Source of the DNA: Thiospirochaeta perfilievii
GTDB taxonomy: Bacteria > Spirochaetota > Spirochaetia > DSM-2461
Reading direction: 5' to 3'
NCBI RefSeq assembly: GCF_008329945.1
Contig: NZ_CP035807.1
Location: forward strand, 3,410,001-3,474,000
Length of the DNA: 64,000 nt
Of the stretch, positions 44,774 through 53,433 are shown in pieces (position 1 is the first letter of the stretch; each line of letters opens with the position of its first letter). The position numbers and the translations under genes were made by a program. The notes under the pieces are model-generated. The model searched no databases. It had not been told where the DNA came from and saw only the letters and a program-made list of their open reading frames with translations.

Positions 44774-46440
44774 TTTAACTCCTTTTTTATCCCATCTGCT
44801 AGAGCTTTGTAGGTTTCAAAATCGATACTCCTACTGGTATATTTAAACTCATCTAACTTAACCATTATATCTTTAATTTTACCATCTTCTATATCTAGAT
44901 GTGTTATAGCCTGGGGTTCACATTTTAGTCTATCCGACACTGTAATTTGAATAAGGTTTTTATATAAATTTAATGCTTCTAAATAATTTTTACTGTTTTC
45001 CAATAATTTAATTTTTAATAAAAGGTTTTTTTGGTCTCTTTTTAAAGTTGAAACGTCACTGCTTTGTCTTTTACTTAATATTGATATAACTAGTATTGTA
45101 ATAAGTGTTAACAGTGTTGACGTTAAAGCTACATAGAGTAGAGGGTTTTCAAATATTGTTCTGTTAAAATCTACCTTTTTTTCAACTTTATGTCGTATCT
45201 CTTCTTTTTTTTCATTAAAACTGTTATTAGATTCATCTACTACTTCTTTATTTATAAACTGGGATGGGCTTACACTTATAGGGAATTCAGTACTACTTAT
45301 TATGTAGTATTTCTCTTCAATTGGATTGAAATATGAGAATGTAAATTTGGGGGTAGTTGTTACTTTATCTGTTGTTGGAGCTAATATCTGCTCAAAGGAT
45401 TTTACCCCTTGATAGTTAGACTTATTTGTTCCCCTATATGATGATGATTCTGGATACAACTTCCATGACTCTGATTCACTAGATATCTTTGGTACATTTA
45501 TTCTTTGAAAGTTTCCTTCTCCAAAAATATCCATTGTAAGGGTTACTGGATCTCCTACGCTAATATCTGTTAGGTTAATAGAGTCATTTAGTGAAAAGTC
45601 TCCTATAGCACCGGAAAAGCTATCCGGGCGGTCATTTATTGGTAACATTTTAATATTCAGTGTCTTAATTTCCGTAGTAGTTTTAATCTCCTGTCTTTCT
45701 GATGAGGAGAAAAAACCTCCATTTGATGTTGGTTTATCAATGTAACTATCCATAACAATTTCCAAGTCTAATTTACCAGCTTTAAGTGGGGTTAAGTGAC
45801 TTTTCCAATATACCTGTAACCAACGCTCTCCATTTATTACTTTCTCTGGTCTATCATTAAAATACTTCTGCCCTGTGTCTACAACAAATGAACCTGTTTT
45901 AATATATGGTGATCGGTCAATACCTGGTTGATAACTTGTAGAAAAATAGGCAACTATCTCTACAGGTATCGCTTCTCCAACATATAGGTTTCTATCTGGA
46001 ATATCTATAAAGAGTTTCACATACTGGGTCTCAAACTCTTTTGTAGTGTCGTGTTTAGTTATAATGTCATCTTTTAACTCTTCCACATAGAGAACTAGCT
46101 GATCACTTTTTATACTCTCTCCATTGGAGTTTTCTGAATAAAATATAGGAAGTTTAAGGGTTCCTGCTTTTTGGGGTTTTACCCTATATGTTAATATTAA
46201 ACTACTACTTTTACTTCCATTTAGAACCAGGTTAACAGAGCTACTTTTTCCAATCTGGGTTATTGTTAGATCCTTAGGTTCACTATATTTTAAGTTAGTA
46301 ATGTTTCCCGAAACTGTTACCCTGAATGTTGTCCACTCTCCAAGGTTTACATAACTATCCTGTAGTTCTATATCGATAGTTTGGGAAAATAAAAATCCAT
46401 TTATTGTTAAAAAAATTAAAATTATGATGTTTTTTTTCAT
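44767..46440 (-). CDS. batD: BatD-like protein (oxygen tolerance family)
   Basis: 557 residues from the ATG at 46440, which begins a clean signal peptide (MKKNIIILIFLTINGFLFS); an ATG at 46455 would add MVVRT ahead of it. A long periplasmic region of Ig-like strands from residue 20 to about 400 (VNLGEWTTFRVTVSGNI; LYVGEAIPVEIVAYFS; SVGDPVTLTMDIFGEGNF) is followed by a transmembrane helix near 425-448 and a cytoplasmic tail with coiled-coil character. Matches the BatD/BatF plan. Partners are batA, batB/C and batE in the same operon. Confidence 0.86.
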   Translation of the reverse strand: MKKNIIILIFLTINGFLFSQTIDIELQDSYVNLGEWTTFRVTVSGNITNLKYSEPKDLTITQIGKSSSVNLVLNGSKSSSLILTYRVKPQKAGTLKLPIFYSENSNGESIKSDQLVLYVEELKDDIITKHDTTKEFETQYVKLFIDIPDRNLYVGEAIPVEIVAYFSTSYQPGIDRSPYIKTGSFVVDTGQKYFNDRPEKVINGERWLQVYWKSHLTPLKAGKLDLEIVMDSYIDKPTSNGGFFSSSERQEIKTTTEIKTLNIKMLPINDRPDSFSGAIGDFSLNDSINLTDISVGDPVTLTMDIFGEGNFQRINVPKISSESESWKLYPESSSYRGTNKSNYQGVKSFEQILAPTTDKVTTTPKFTFSYFNPIEEKYYIISSTEFPISVSPSQFINKEVVDESNNSFNEKKEEIRHKVEKKVDFNRTIFENPLLYVALTSTLLTLITILVISILSKRQSSDVSTLKRDQKNLLLKIKLLENSKNYLEALNLYKNLIQITVSDRLKCEPQAITHLDIEDGKIKDIMVKLDEFKYTSRSIDFETYKALADGIKKELKC

Positions 46441-46448
46441 TGTTCTCA

Positions 46449-48239
46449 CTACCATTCACCTGTATATGAGTTATCTCTATCGTTTACTAGATATTTTAAC
46501 TCAACTTCCTGATCTTCTAATGCGTTTAATAGAGCTTCAGCCTGCTCTCTACTCATCTCTTGGGGCTGATCTTGCTGATCTTGCTGATCCTGCTGATCCT
46601 GCTGATCTTGCTGATCTTGCTGATCTTGCTGATCTTGCTGATCTTGCTGATCTTGCTGATCTTGCTGATCTTGCTGATCTTGCTGATCTTGCTGATCTTG
46701 CTGATCCTGCTGATCCTGCTGATCCTGCTGATCCTGCTGATCCTGCTGATCCTGCTGATCCTGCTGATCCTGCTGATCCTGCTGATCCTGCTGATCCTGC
46801 TGATCCTGCTGATCCTTAAGTTTATCAAGAATGATTTTTACAAAATCCCTATTTTTTACAACCTGTTCATCACTATTATCAAGGGCTATTGAACCATCAT
46901 AACTTTTAACAGATTTTTCTAATAAAGATATCTTTTCATTCATATCCTGGCTAAGTTCACTAGCTTTAAAATAACTATTACCAAGATTGTATAAAATCCT
47001 TTTTTGCAAATTACCATCTGCTTTTTTTAAACTATCTTCAAATTGAAGAGTAGCATTGGCAAAGTCTCCTTTTTTATAATAAGCTGTACCTAGGTTATAC
47101 TTTGTTATTGGAGAGTCTTTTTCTTGTTTATATAGAGTAATAGCTCTATCGAACTCCCTATTTTTTAAGGCGTCATCCCCAGGGGTTGCATAAATAAGAC
47201 CAAAGTTTAAAAGAAATATGGCTGTAAATATACCCTTTTTATTAACTCTTTTTTTTCTGATATTAACAACTAAGAACTCAATTAAAAGTAGAATTATTAC
47301 CGGTATTAAAAACACTCTATAGATATCTATAGGGATTCTACTTCTCTGCTCACTCTTATTCTCCTGTTCTAACTCCTTAAGCTTCTCTTTGTAAATCTGA
47401 AGGATTCCATTTCCATTGGAAGAGAGATCTCTATAATCTCCACCTGTAGCTAAAGCAATCTCTTTTAGGGAGTCTTCATCTAATTTTGATTTAACAATAT
47501 TTCCTTTCTTATCCTTAAGGTATTCTCCTGGATTGTTAGGGTCGGGGATTAATTCCCCAAGTTTAGTACCAACTCCCACAGTGAAAATTTGAACCCCACT
47601 CTCGGCAGCTTTTTTAGCTTCTTCAACCCCTTGATTTGCTAAATCCTCCCCATCAGTTACAAGAATTAAAATTTTATATCTATTTTTATCCTTAAAAATC
47701 TCCTGGGATGAGCTTATGGCGCTCTTTAAATTTGTACCACTTTTAGGGATTGTATTTGTATTTAAAGTCTTAACACTTTGATTAAAAATATCGTAGTCAG
47801 CTGTAAATGGAGTCATTACAAAGGATGATCCTGCAAAGGGTATTAGAGCAATTCTGTCACCTTTTAGCTCCCCACTAAGCTCAAGTAGTGCCATTTTTGC
47901 TTTAGTTAACCTATTTGGTGTTATATCAATGGCATCCATACTCTTTGATGTATCAACTGCAACAGCAATATCTATTCCAGTAGTTATACTCTCCTGCCAA
48001 ATAAAACCTTTTTGGGGTCTAGCTAGGCAAATTATTAGTAAAAGAGCGGATATTATAATTAGTATATACCTAATAACTGTAATTTTTTTATTAAACGTAG
48101 GGAATAGACCTTTTGTATTATTCCCTATAAATGTTTTTAAACTAGCAGCCTTTCTTTTTTCTACCCAGATAAAAATAGGTATAAACAGTATTAAGAAAAT
48201 AGGTATAAGGATTAAAACTCCCGGGTTTTGAAACTCCAT
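46449..48239 (-). CDS. BatB/BatC fusion: VWA domain, TPR region and DQQ repeat tract
   Basis: 596 residues. Transmembrane helices near 7-24, 57-76 and 307-324; a von Willebrand A domain at about 88-290 with the MIDAS start AVDTSKSMDAI and later LVTDGED; a TPR-like region from about 345 (TKYNLGTAYYKKGDFANATLQ, RILYNLGNSYFKA), then 27 consecutive Asp-Gln-Gln units from about 476 to 556, and a C-terminal segment with AEALLNALEDQEVELKY. VWA with TPR corresponds to batB and batC fused. The repeat is encoded by a 9-bp minisatellite likely to vary in copy number. It follows batA with a one-base overlap. Confidence 0.87.
   Translation of the reverse strand: MEFQNPGVLILIPIFLILFIPIFIWVEKRKAASLKTFIGNNTKGLFPTFNKKITVIRYILIIISALLLIICLARPQKGFIWQESITTGIDIAVAVDTSKSMDAIDITPNRLTKAKMALLELSGELKGDRIALIPFAGSSFVMTPFTADYDIFNQSVKTLNTNTIPKSGTNLKSAISSSQEIFKDKNRYKILILVTDGEDLANQGVEEAKKAAESGVQIFTVGVGTKLGELIPDPNNPGEYLKDKKGNIVKSKLDEDSLKEIALATGGDYRDLSSNGNGILQIYKEKLKELEQENKSEQRSRIPIDIYRVFLIPVIILLLIEFLVVNIRKKRVNKKGIFTAIFLLNFGLIYATPGDDALKNREFDRAITLYKQEKDSPITKYNLGTAYYKKGDFANATLQFEDSLKKADGNLQKRILYNLGNSYFKASELSQDMNEKISLLEKSVKSYDGSIALDNSDEQVVKNRDFVKIILDKLKDQQDQQDQQDQQDQQDQQDQQDQQDQQDQQDQQDQQDQQDQQDQQDQQDQQDQQDQQDQQDQQDQQDQQDQQDQQDQQDQQDQPQEMSREQAEALLNALEDQEVELKYLVNDRDNSYTGEW
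46572..46814 (-). repeat. 27-copy, 9-bp in-frame minisatellite (Asp-Gln-Gln)
   Basis: Twenty-seven perfect units, GATCAGCAG or GATCAGCAA on the coding strand, plus one Asp-Gln-Pro unit at 46563-46571. In coding order: 12 units with CAG, 11 with CAA, then 2 CAG and 2 CAA, a segmental pattern expected from slippage or unequal exchange. Units are three codons, so copy changes stay in frame. The opposite strand is open too, which creates spurious reading frames. Confidence 0.97.
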
Positions 48240-49228
48240 TAATAAACCCTCCTTAATTTTGTTGATGTTAGAATAATTTCAATAAGAAAAAGTAGAAAAC
48301 CTATAATTAGTGGAATCATAAAGTAGTATTTATAAAGAACTGTTTTATTGGATACCCTAGTTGTCTTCTCCATCTTATTTATTCTGTTATAGATCTCTTC
48401 TAGGGAGTTAATATCCTTCGCTCTAAAATAGAGACCCCCTGTTGATGTAGCTACATCTGTTAACATCTCTTCGTCAATTTTAACATCAACATACTGTATA
48501 TCTGAACCAAAAAAACCGTTTACTTCGTAGGGAGCTTTTCCCTCTTTTCCTGCACCTACTGTGTAGATTTTTACTCCTAGAGCATTAGCAGCTTCCGCAG
48601 CTTGTCTTGGTTCAATAACACCACTGTTATTCTCTCCATCTGTAAGTAGAATTACAATTTTAGACTTACTCTCCACTCTGTTAAGGCTATTAGATGCAGA
48701 GGCTATAGCGGAACCAATTGCAGTTCCTCCTTCTATCATACCGGTTTGCAACATGTCTAACCGTTTTATTAACCAGCTGTGGTCTAGGGTTAGTGGGCTT
48801 GCAATATATGGTGCTCCAGCAAAAGCTACTACACCAATCCTGTCGTTAGGCCTACTATCTATAAACTCTTTAACAACTTTTTTTACTGCATCTAATCTTG
48901 TCTGCTTTTCCCGTTTTGTAGAGAAATCTAAACCTTCCATGCTCCCTGATACATCTATTGCTACAATTATATCTATTCCACTTGCTTCATTATTCTCTAT
49001 ACTATTCTCTTTTATAGGCCCTGCAAGGGCTAAACTTAAGAGTATTAGAGTTAGACAACGTAGAATGTAGGGAAGGCTTGTTAAGTGATTTTTTTTAGCA
49101 GCTACTTTAAGTAGAGTTAACTCTGAAAAGCCAATTCCACTACTCTGTTTCTTCTTTAGCTTTAATATAGTTAAAAGTATTACTATTGGAATTATTAATA
49201 GAAATATGGGGTACTGAAACTTAATCAT
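48239..49228 (-). CDS. batA: BatA-like von Willebrand A protein
   Basis: 329 residues with transmembrane helices near 7-24, 54-72 and 302-323. The VWA domain (about 88-290) has DVSGSMEGLD as MIDAS motif, then GVVAFAGAPYIASPLTLDHSW, EGGTAIGSAI and LLTDGENNSGV. BatA-type proteins assemble with MoxR ATPases in membrane complexes; metal-dependent adhesion is inferred from the intact MIDAS residues. Overlaps the upstream DUF4381-like coding region by 8 bases and batB/C by one base. Confidence 0.9.
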   Translation of the reverse strand: MIKFQYPIFLLIIPIVILLTILKLKKKQSSGIGFSELTLLKVAAKKNHLTSLPYILRCLTLILLSLALAGPIKENSIENNEASGIDIIVAIDVSGSMEGLDFSTKREKQTRLDAVKKVVKEFIDSRPNDRIGVVAFAGAPYIASPLTLDHSWLIKRLDMLQTGMIEGGTAIGSAIASASNSLNRVESKSKIVILLTDGENNSGVIEPRQAAEAANALGVKIYTVGAGKEGKAPYEVNGFFGSDIQYVDVKIDEEMLTDVATSTGGLYFRAKDINSLEEIYNRINKMEKTTRVSNKTVLYKYYFMIPLIIGFLLFLIEIILTSTKLRRVY

Positions 49229-49723
49229 TTTCCACTCCAGTTTCCTTATTGTAGAGTTCAGTAATTACATCTACACATGTTTTAATTATTTGATTCTTTT
49301 TATCCTTAGGAATTTGATATTTACCAAATTGCCCTGGTTCTAGTTCGTTTAGGAAGAAGTTTACCAAGTCCCCGTTATTAAAACTAAAATTCCTCTCTAA
49401 TTTAATTAACATCTCCTGATTTGTTGAAGATAAAAAATCTACACTATAGAGGGTGGATAGGTAGCTTTTGAAAATGTAGGAAACCTGTAGCGAGAACTGA
49501 CTTGTGGTTAAGGTTTCTATACTATTTTGGATCTCTAAGTATCTATCTAGAGTGTTTTTATAGGACTCCTGGGGGTAATAATCCTTTCCTTCTTCCAAGG
49601 CTTTTTTAGGATAAAAAATATAACTAAACCTAAAACAACTGCTGATAGAAGTATAATAAAAACTGTATTTAGGTTAGATGTTTCCCTATATATTGGTTCG
49701 TAAATATCTATAATATCATCCAT
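49221..49723 (-). CDS. DUF4381-like Bat-locus protein split by a -1 frameshift
   Basis: The ATG at 49723 directly follows the DUF58 stop. In frame 0 it encodes a short periplasmic segment (MDDIIDIYEPIYRETSNL), a transmembrane helix (VFIILLSAVVLGLVIFFIL) and K-K, then terminates at 49547 after 58 codons. The C-terminal 125-codon part (49221-49598) lies in the -1 frame, has only a TTG near its start and no ribosome-binding sequence. The two frames join exactly at A_AAA_AAG (49601-49607), continuing LKK-ALEEGKDYY. The join restores an anchor plus cytoplasmic domain, as in DUF4381-type proteins encoded before batA. It may be programmed frameshifting, a phase-variable run, or a mutation or sequencing indel. 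Confidence 0.7.
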
Positions 49724-50617
49724 CTAAGCACGTCTCTCCCTTAGGGTAAAAAACTTAAGCAGGGTAGGCATATAGTCTTGGTTAGTATTTATATCTAACA
49801 GATCAACACCACAAGCCTTTATTATATTACTTATATTATCATCCCGTTTTTTAATCAGCTCCTTATATACTTTTCTTGTTTTAGAGTTATTTGTATCAAC
49901 TTCCACAATCTCTCCACTCTCTAAATCTTCAAGGGTTATTATTCCAATAGATGGTATATCTATCTCATTTTGATCCTTAACTCTTACGGATATAAGATCA
50001 TGATGTTTTCCAGATGACTTTATTTTAGTTTTAAAATTATCTGGTAGATTATTTATACTAAAGTCCGAGATTAAAAAGGCTACAACTGTTTTACTAAATG
50101 TCTTATTAACAAAGTTAAGAACTTTTAATATATCTGTTTTTTTTCCTACAGGTTTAAAAAATAGTAGCTCTCTAATAATTCTTAGAAGGTGGGTTCTACT
50201 TTTAGCCGGAGGGATAAATAGTTCTATTCTGTCTGTAAAAAGTATCAAACCTACTTTGTCATTGTTTTTCTCTGCAGAGAATGCTAAAACACTGGATAAC
50301 TCGGCAATTAACTCTTTTTTACTCTGGGCTGAACCAAATATTGTAGAGGGACTAATATCAACCATTAAAATAATTGTCCTCTCCCTCTCTTCGTTATATT
50401 TTTTTATATGGGGGGTGCCCTGTCTTGCTGTTACATTCCAGTCGATGTTTTTAACATCATCCCCATTTACATACTCTCTAATCTCGCTAAAGTTCATCCC
50501 TTGACCCTTAAACACAGAGTGGTAGTGACCTGCTAAGGCATCATTAACTAAATTCTTAGTTTTAATTTCGAGATTTTTAACTTTTTTTAAAACTTCCTTT
50601 GTAAAGTTTTTTTCCAT
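49724..50617 (-). CDS. DUF58 domain protein (MoxR partner)
   Basis: 297 residues, soluble. The family-defining segment FSEIREYVNGDDVKNIDWNV (about 45-64) is present with ARQGTPHIKKYNEERERTI, then a degenerate VWA-like fold (LMVDISPSTIFG; VGLILFTDRIEL; VVAFLISDFS). DUF58 genes are nearly always next to moxR and VWA genes and probably form part of the same chaperone-like complex. One base separates it from moxR and none from the split DUF4381-like gene. Confidence 0.92.
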   Translation of the reverse strand: MEKNFTKEVLKKVKNLEIKTKNLVNDALAGHYHSVFKGQGMNFSEIREYVNGDDVKNIDWNVTARQGTPHIKKYNEERERTIILMVDISPSTIFGSAQSKKELIAELSSVLAFSAEKNNDKVGLILFTDRIELFIPPAKSRTHLLRIIRELLFFKPVGKKTDILKVLNFVNKTFSKTVVAFLISDFSINNLPDNFKTKIKSSGKHHDLISVRVKDQNEIDIPSIGIITLEDLESGEIVEVDTNNSKTRKVYKELIKKRDDNISNIIKACGVDLLDINTNQDYMPTLLKFFTLRERRA

Positions 50618-50618
50618 T

Positions 50619-51623
50619 TTATGGTACCGGTACTGTTTCTAAAATTCTGTTTAAAATATCTAGACTTGTTAACTCTTCAGCCTCTGCCTCGAATGTTAAA
50701 CCGATTCTATGTCTTAGTACATCAGGGGCTATAGCCTTTATATCTGCTGGGGTTACATAACCTCTTCCTTGTAGGTAGGCGTAGGCTTTAGCTCCATCCC
50801 TTAGGTTTATAGTTGCTCTTGGGGATGCTCCAATTTTAATATAATCCTTAATATCTATACCAAACTTTTGTGGGTCCCTAGTTGCATAAACAATAGATAC
50901 AATATAGTCCTTAATATTGTCATCCATATAGATATCTTTAACTATCTCCTTTGTTTTAAGAAGTTCCGATATATTTACAACATTATCAGCCTTTTTAGGT
51001 AGATTAGAACCACCCATATCTAGAATTATTCTCTCCTCGGAGACTGTAGGATAGTCGATTACAACTTTTAACATAAACCTGTCTAACTGGGCCTCGGGTA
51101 GTGGGTATGTTCCCTCCTGCTCCACTGGGTTTTGGGTTGCTAAAACTAAAAAAGGTGAGGGGAGTTTAAAGGTTTCGTTACCAATTGTTACCTGTTTCTC
51201 CTGCATTGCTTCTAGAAGTGCACTTTGAACCTTAGCAGGGGCTCTGTTAATTTCGTCGGCTAAAATAAGGTTTGCATCGATAGGCCCTTTTTTTACTATA
51301 AAGTCTAGGTCCTTAGGGTTGTATATCTGGGTTCCTGTTATGTCTGCTGGTAACATATCCGGTGTAAATTGAACCCTTTTAAAGTCAATATTTATACACT
51401 CTGCAAGGGTTTTAAGGGTTAGGGTTTTAGCTAGTCCTGGAACACCTTCTAACAATACATGTCCATCTGTTAACATTGCTATTAATAACCTGTCTATTAG
51501 TCTATTTTGACCAATTACAATTCTACCCATCTCTTTTCTAAAACGTGTAATCCATTCAGATGTATCTTTTACCATACTGTTTATTTCGTTTATATCAACT
51601 GTCCTAATCATTGAACTTTCCAT
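50619..51623 (-). CDS. MoxR-family AAA+ ATPase
   Basis: 334 residues. AAA+ motifs: GVPGLAKTLTLKTLA (Walker A), LILADEINRAPAKVQSALLEAMQE (Walker B), NPVEQEGTYPLPEAQLDRFM (sensor 1, arginine region) and SPRATINL (sensor 2) near 265. MoxR ATPases drive maturation or metal loading of VWA-containing complexes, which fits the batA and batB/C genes downstream. AGGAGCAGGT immediately precedes the ATG at 51623, which decides the start. First gene of the bat operon. Confidence 0.95.
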   Translation of the reverse strand: MESSMIRTVDINEINSMVKDTSEWITRFRKEMGRIVIGQNRLIDRLLIAMLTDGHVLLEGVPGLAKTLTLKTLAECINIDFKRVQFTPDMLPADITGTQIYNPKDLDFIVKKGPIDANLILADEINRAPAKVQSALLEAMQEKQVTIGNETFKLPSPFLVLATQNPVEQEGTYPLPEAQLDRFMLKVVIDYPTVSEERIILDMGGSNLPKKADNVVNISELLKTKEIVKDIYMDDNIKDYIVSIVYATRDPQKFGIDIKDYIKIGASPRATINLRDGAKAYAYLQGRGYVTPADIKAIAPDVLRHRIGLTFEAEAEELTSLDILNRILETVPVP

Positions 51624-51714
51624 ACCTGCTCCTATATTACATAAATAATATATGGTATTGGCCTTACTTGTACATTTCTCTTTTATTAAATAAATGTAAT
51701 GTTTATTTGGGCAT

Positions 51715-51741
51715 AAAAAAACAGGCTCCTAGAAGCCTGTT
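51715..51741 (-). terminator. Intrinsic terminator of the lipoprotein gene
   Basis: An 8-bp stem (AACAGGCT/AGCCTGTT, loop CCTAGA) with a T6 tail on the minus strand, 19 bases beyond the stop of the lipoprotein gene at 51760. It isolates that gene from moxR. Confidence 0.82.
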
Positions 51742-51759
51742 AAAGTGTTTTAAATTATC

Positions 51760-52617
51760 TTAGTATAGGTTTATATATTTTACACCCTCATAAGTTCCAC
51801 CACCAACATAGTGAACTTTAAAGTTTATATACATATCATAACCACTCCACCAATTATCATCATCATCTAAGAGGTGTTGAAGATTTGAATAATATATATC
51901 CACATAATTTCCATTAGTCAGCATATATCCTGTTTGATAGGCCCAATTATAATAGTACCCACAAACAGCTCCTTGATGATCTGTAATTTGCCACTCTATA
52001 GATTCAACTGCTAGGTTGCTATTATTAGGTGTTATGTAGAATCTACTATTACCATCAGCATCACCACTATAACTTAAGTAGTCTGGTCCTGAGATATTAA
52101 AAGAGTAGTCTATAGTATTATTCTCAAACGCATTAGTTATTGCTGGACTTAAAAGACTTGAATCTGTGAAATTTTCAGTTCCAAATAGTGTTGTAGACTC
52201 ATTATATGATCTAAAATCAAATACATCTTTATTAAATGAATCTCTTAATAGAATACCTCTTTCTCCAGTATCTGGTTTATCATTATTATTAACATCATGG
52301 AATACTATTACAGAGTATGTTTCTTTACCTAGAAAGTCGAAATAGGTATTTATATAGCTATAGTTGTAAAAGCTTTTTACCCTAGTATTGTGAATATCGT
52401 AGGTTCCTCCATATACTGGAATTAACATTACTTTTATAGGGTTCGAATCATAAGTTAAAGCTATTGGTACATCTAAATTAACCCGTATCTCATTATTTAC
52501 AAACTCTTCTCCAGCACTTAGATCATACTCTGGATATGCTGAGTTTAATATAGCATCACAACCTGTAAAAAGAAGTATGACGATGCTTGTTAATATAATT
52601 ATAAGTTTTTGTTTCAT
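51760..52617 (-). CDS. Putative lipoprotein with a calcium-loop-like motif
   Basis: 285 residues. Lipoprotein signal sequence MKQKLIIILTSIVILLFTGC with the lipobox LFTGC (C20), then a Tyr/Asp/Asn-rich body of predicted beta strands. DVNNNDKPDTGERG near residue 110 resembles an EF-hand-like or dockerin-like calcium loop (D-x-N-x-D-x-P-D-x-G-E). No named family. Follows the barrel-like gene by 13 bases and ends in its own terminator; the pair probably form one surface unit. Confidence 0.7.
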   Translation of the reverse strand: MKQKLIIILTSIVILLFTGCDAILNSAYPEYDLSAGEEFVNNEIRVNLDVPIALTYDSNPIKVMLIPVYGGTYDIHNTRVKSFYNYSYINTYFDFLGKETYSVIVFHDVNNNDKPDTGERGILLRDSFNKDVFDFRSYNESTTLFGTENFTDSSLLSPAITNAFENNTIDYSFNISGPDYLSYSGDADGNSRFYITPNNSNLAVESIEWQITDHQGAVCGYYYNWAYQTGYMLTNGNYVDIYYSNLQHLLDDDDNWWSGYDMYINFKVHYVGGGTYEGVKYINLY

Positions 52618-52630
52618 CTTTTATCTCCTT

Positions 52631-53257
52631 TTATAAGTGTAATACAAAACCGATAGATGGAATTATTCTAGACATAAAATCATCCATAGCACCTGGTTCC
52701 TGGTCTGAAAGTCTAGACATGGTTGCAGATAGTTGATCAAAACTATTAAACATAGATGTCCCTGTAAAATTAATACTAAATGCACCAAACTGGTACCCAG
52801 CACCTATTCTAAGGTTAACACCTAAACCTGCATCCTCAACTTGTTCGTACTGGCTGTGGATGTATAGGTCATTAAAACCTATTGTTGCTAATAGGTATAT
52901 TGGACCAATTTTAGGTCTAATACCAAAATCTAGGAAGTTCATAAAACCCGGGGCATTTATACCACTAACCGGTGTACCATCGGCCTCTGTGTATGTTGTT
53001 GTTTGGTATACAAACCAGGGTGGCACAATTAACGAATCGTAGGATGCGTAAAACAACCACCAAAAAGAGTAACCAAAATGGAACCCTAAAAGGCTCTCAT
53101 CACTAGTACTATCAGCTCCAACCCATTGCATTGCTGCCGCTGTTTCTTCTGTTACTAATACATCTCCTGGGGTAAAAGATAACCCAAGTTCTATTTCAGC
53201 GAAGATTGTTGTTGATAGTAATACCAGTGTAATTAAAACTGCTATTTTTTTCTTCAT
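52631..53257 (-). CDS. Putative outer-membrane protein
   Basis: 208 residues with a signal peptide (MKKKIAVLITLVLLSTTIFA), alternating aromatic strands (FGYSFWWLFYASYDS; GAGYQFGAFSINFTGTSMF) and a C-terminal strand ending in FVLHL, consistent with a small OmpA/OmpX-like barrel. No family identified. The 176-base gap upstream holds the pnp terminator hairpin and presumably its promoter. Co-oriented with the lipoprotein gene. Confidence 0.62.
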   Translation of the reverse strand: MKKKIAVLITLVLLSTTIFAEIELGLSFTPGDVLVTEETAAAMQWVGADSTSDESLLGFHFGYSFWWLFYASYDSLIVPPWFVYQTTTYTEADGTPVSGINAPGFMNFLDFGIRPKIGPIYLLATIGFNDLYIHSQYEQVEDAGLGVNLRIGAGYQFGAFSINFTGTSMFNSFDQLSATMSRLSDQEPGAMDDFMSRIIPSIGFVLHL

Positions 53258-53380
53258 TTATAACTCCTTTTAAAATAACTACATTTAATTTTATGATTAA
53301 AAAATATAAAATTCAAATGTTTTGAAGGCATTTCTAATAATTAAACAGTAGTTTATTACAATTGTGTTACTATTATAAAG

Positions 53381-53408
53381 AAAAAACCTACTCCAATAAA
53401 AGAGTAGG
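53381..53408 (-). terminator. Intrinsic terminator of the nucleoside transporter/pnp operon
   Basis: A CCTACTC/GAGTAGG stem with an 8-base loop (53387-53408) is followed on the minus strand by T6, about 26 bases beyond the pnp stop codon. Confidence 0.85.
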
Positions 53409-53433
53409 CCTAAGAATTATATAATAATATAAA

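Noticed and set aside
46563-46819. Tandem repeat as a CRISPR array
   Set aside because: Units are contiguous 9-mers without spacers inside a coding sequence.
46424-46892. Long plus-strand and alternative minus-strand reading frames across the repeat (Leu-Ala-Asp, Ile-Leu-Leu and Ile-Ser-Arg/Lys repeats)
   Set aside because: They exist only because a 9-bp repeat without stops is open in several frames; the coding frame is fixed by batB/C, which continues as VWA and TPR domains upstream.
49549-49598. Independent translation of the Bat-locus C-terminal domain from a TTG codon
   Set aside because: No ribosome-binding sequence precedes the TTG and the upstream membrane frame continues into exactly this region, so a frame shift explains it better.
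53258-53433. RNA gene or riboswitch in this AT-rich gap
   Set aside because: Only the pnp terminator hairpin is evident; no conserved RNA fold could be recognised. The same applies to the gaps 33986-34130 and 51624-51714.
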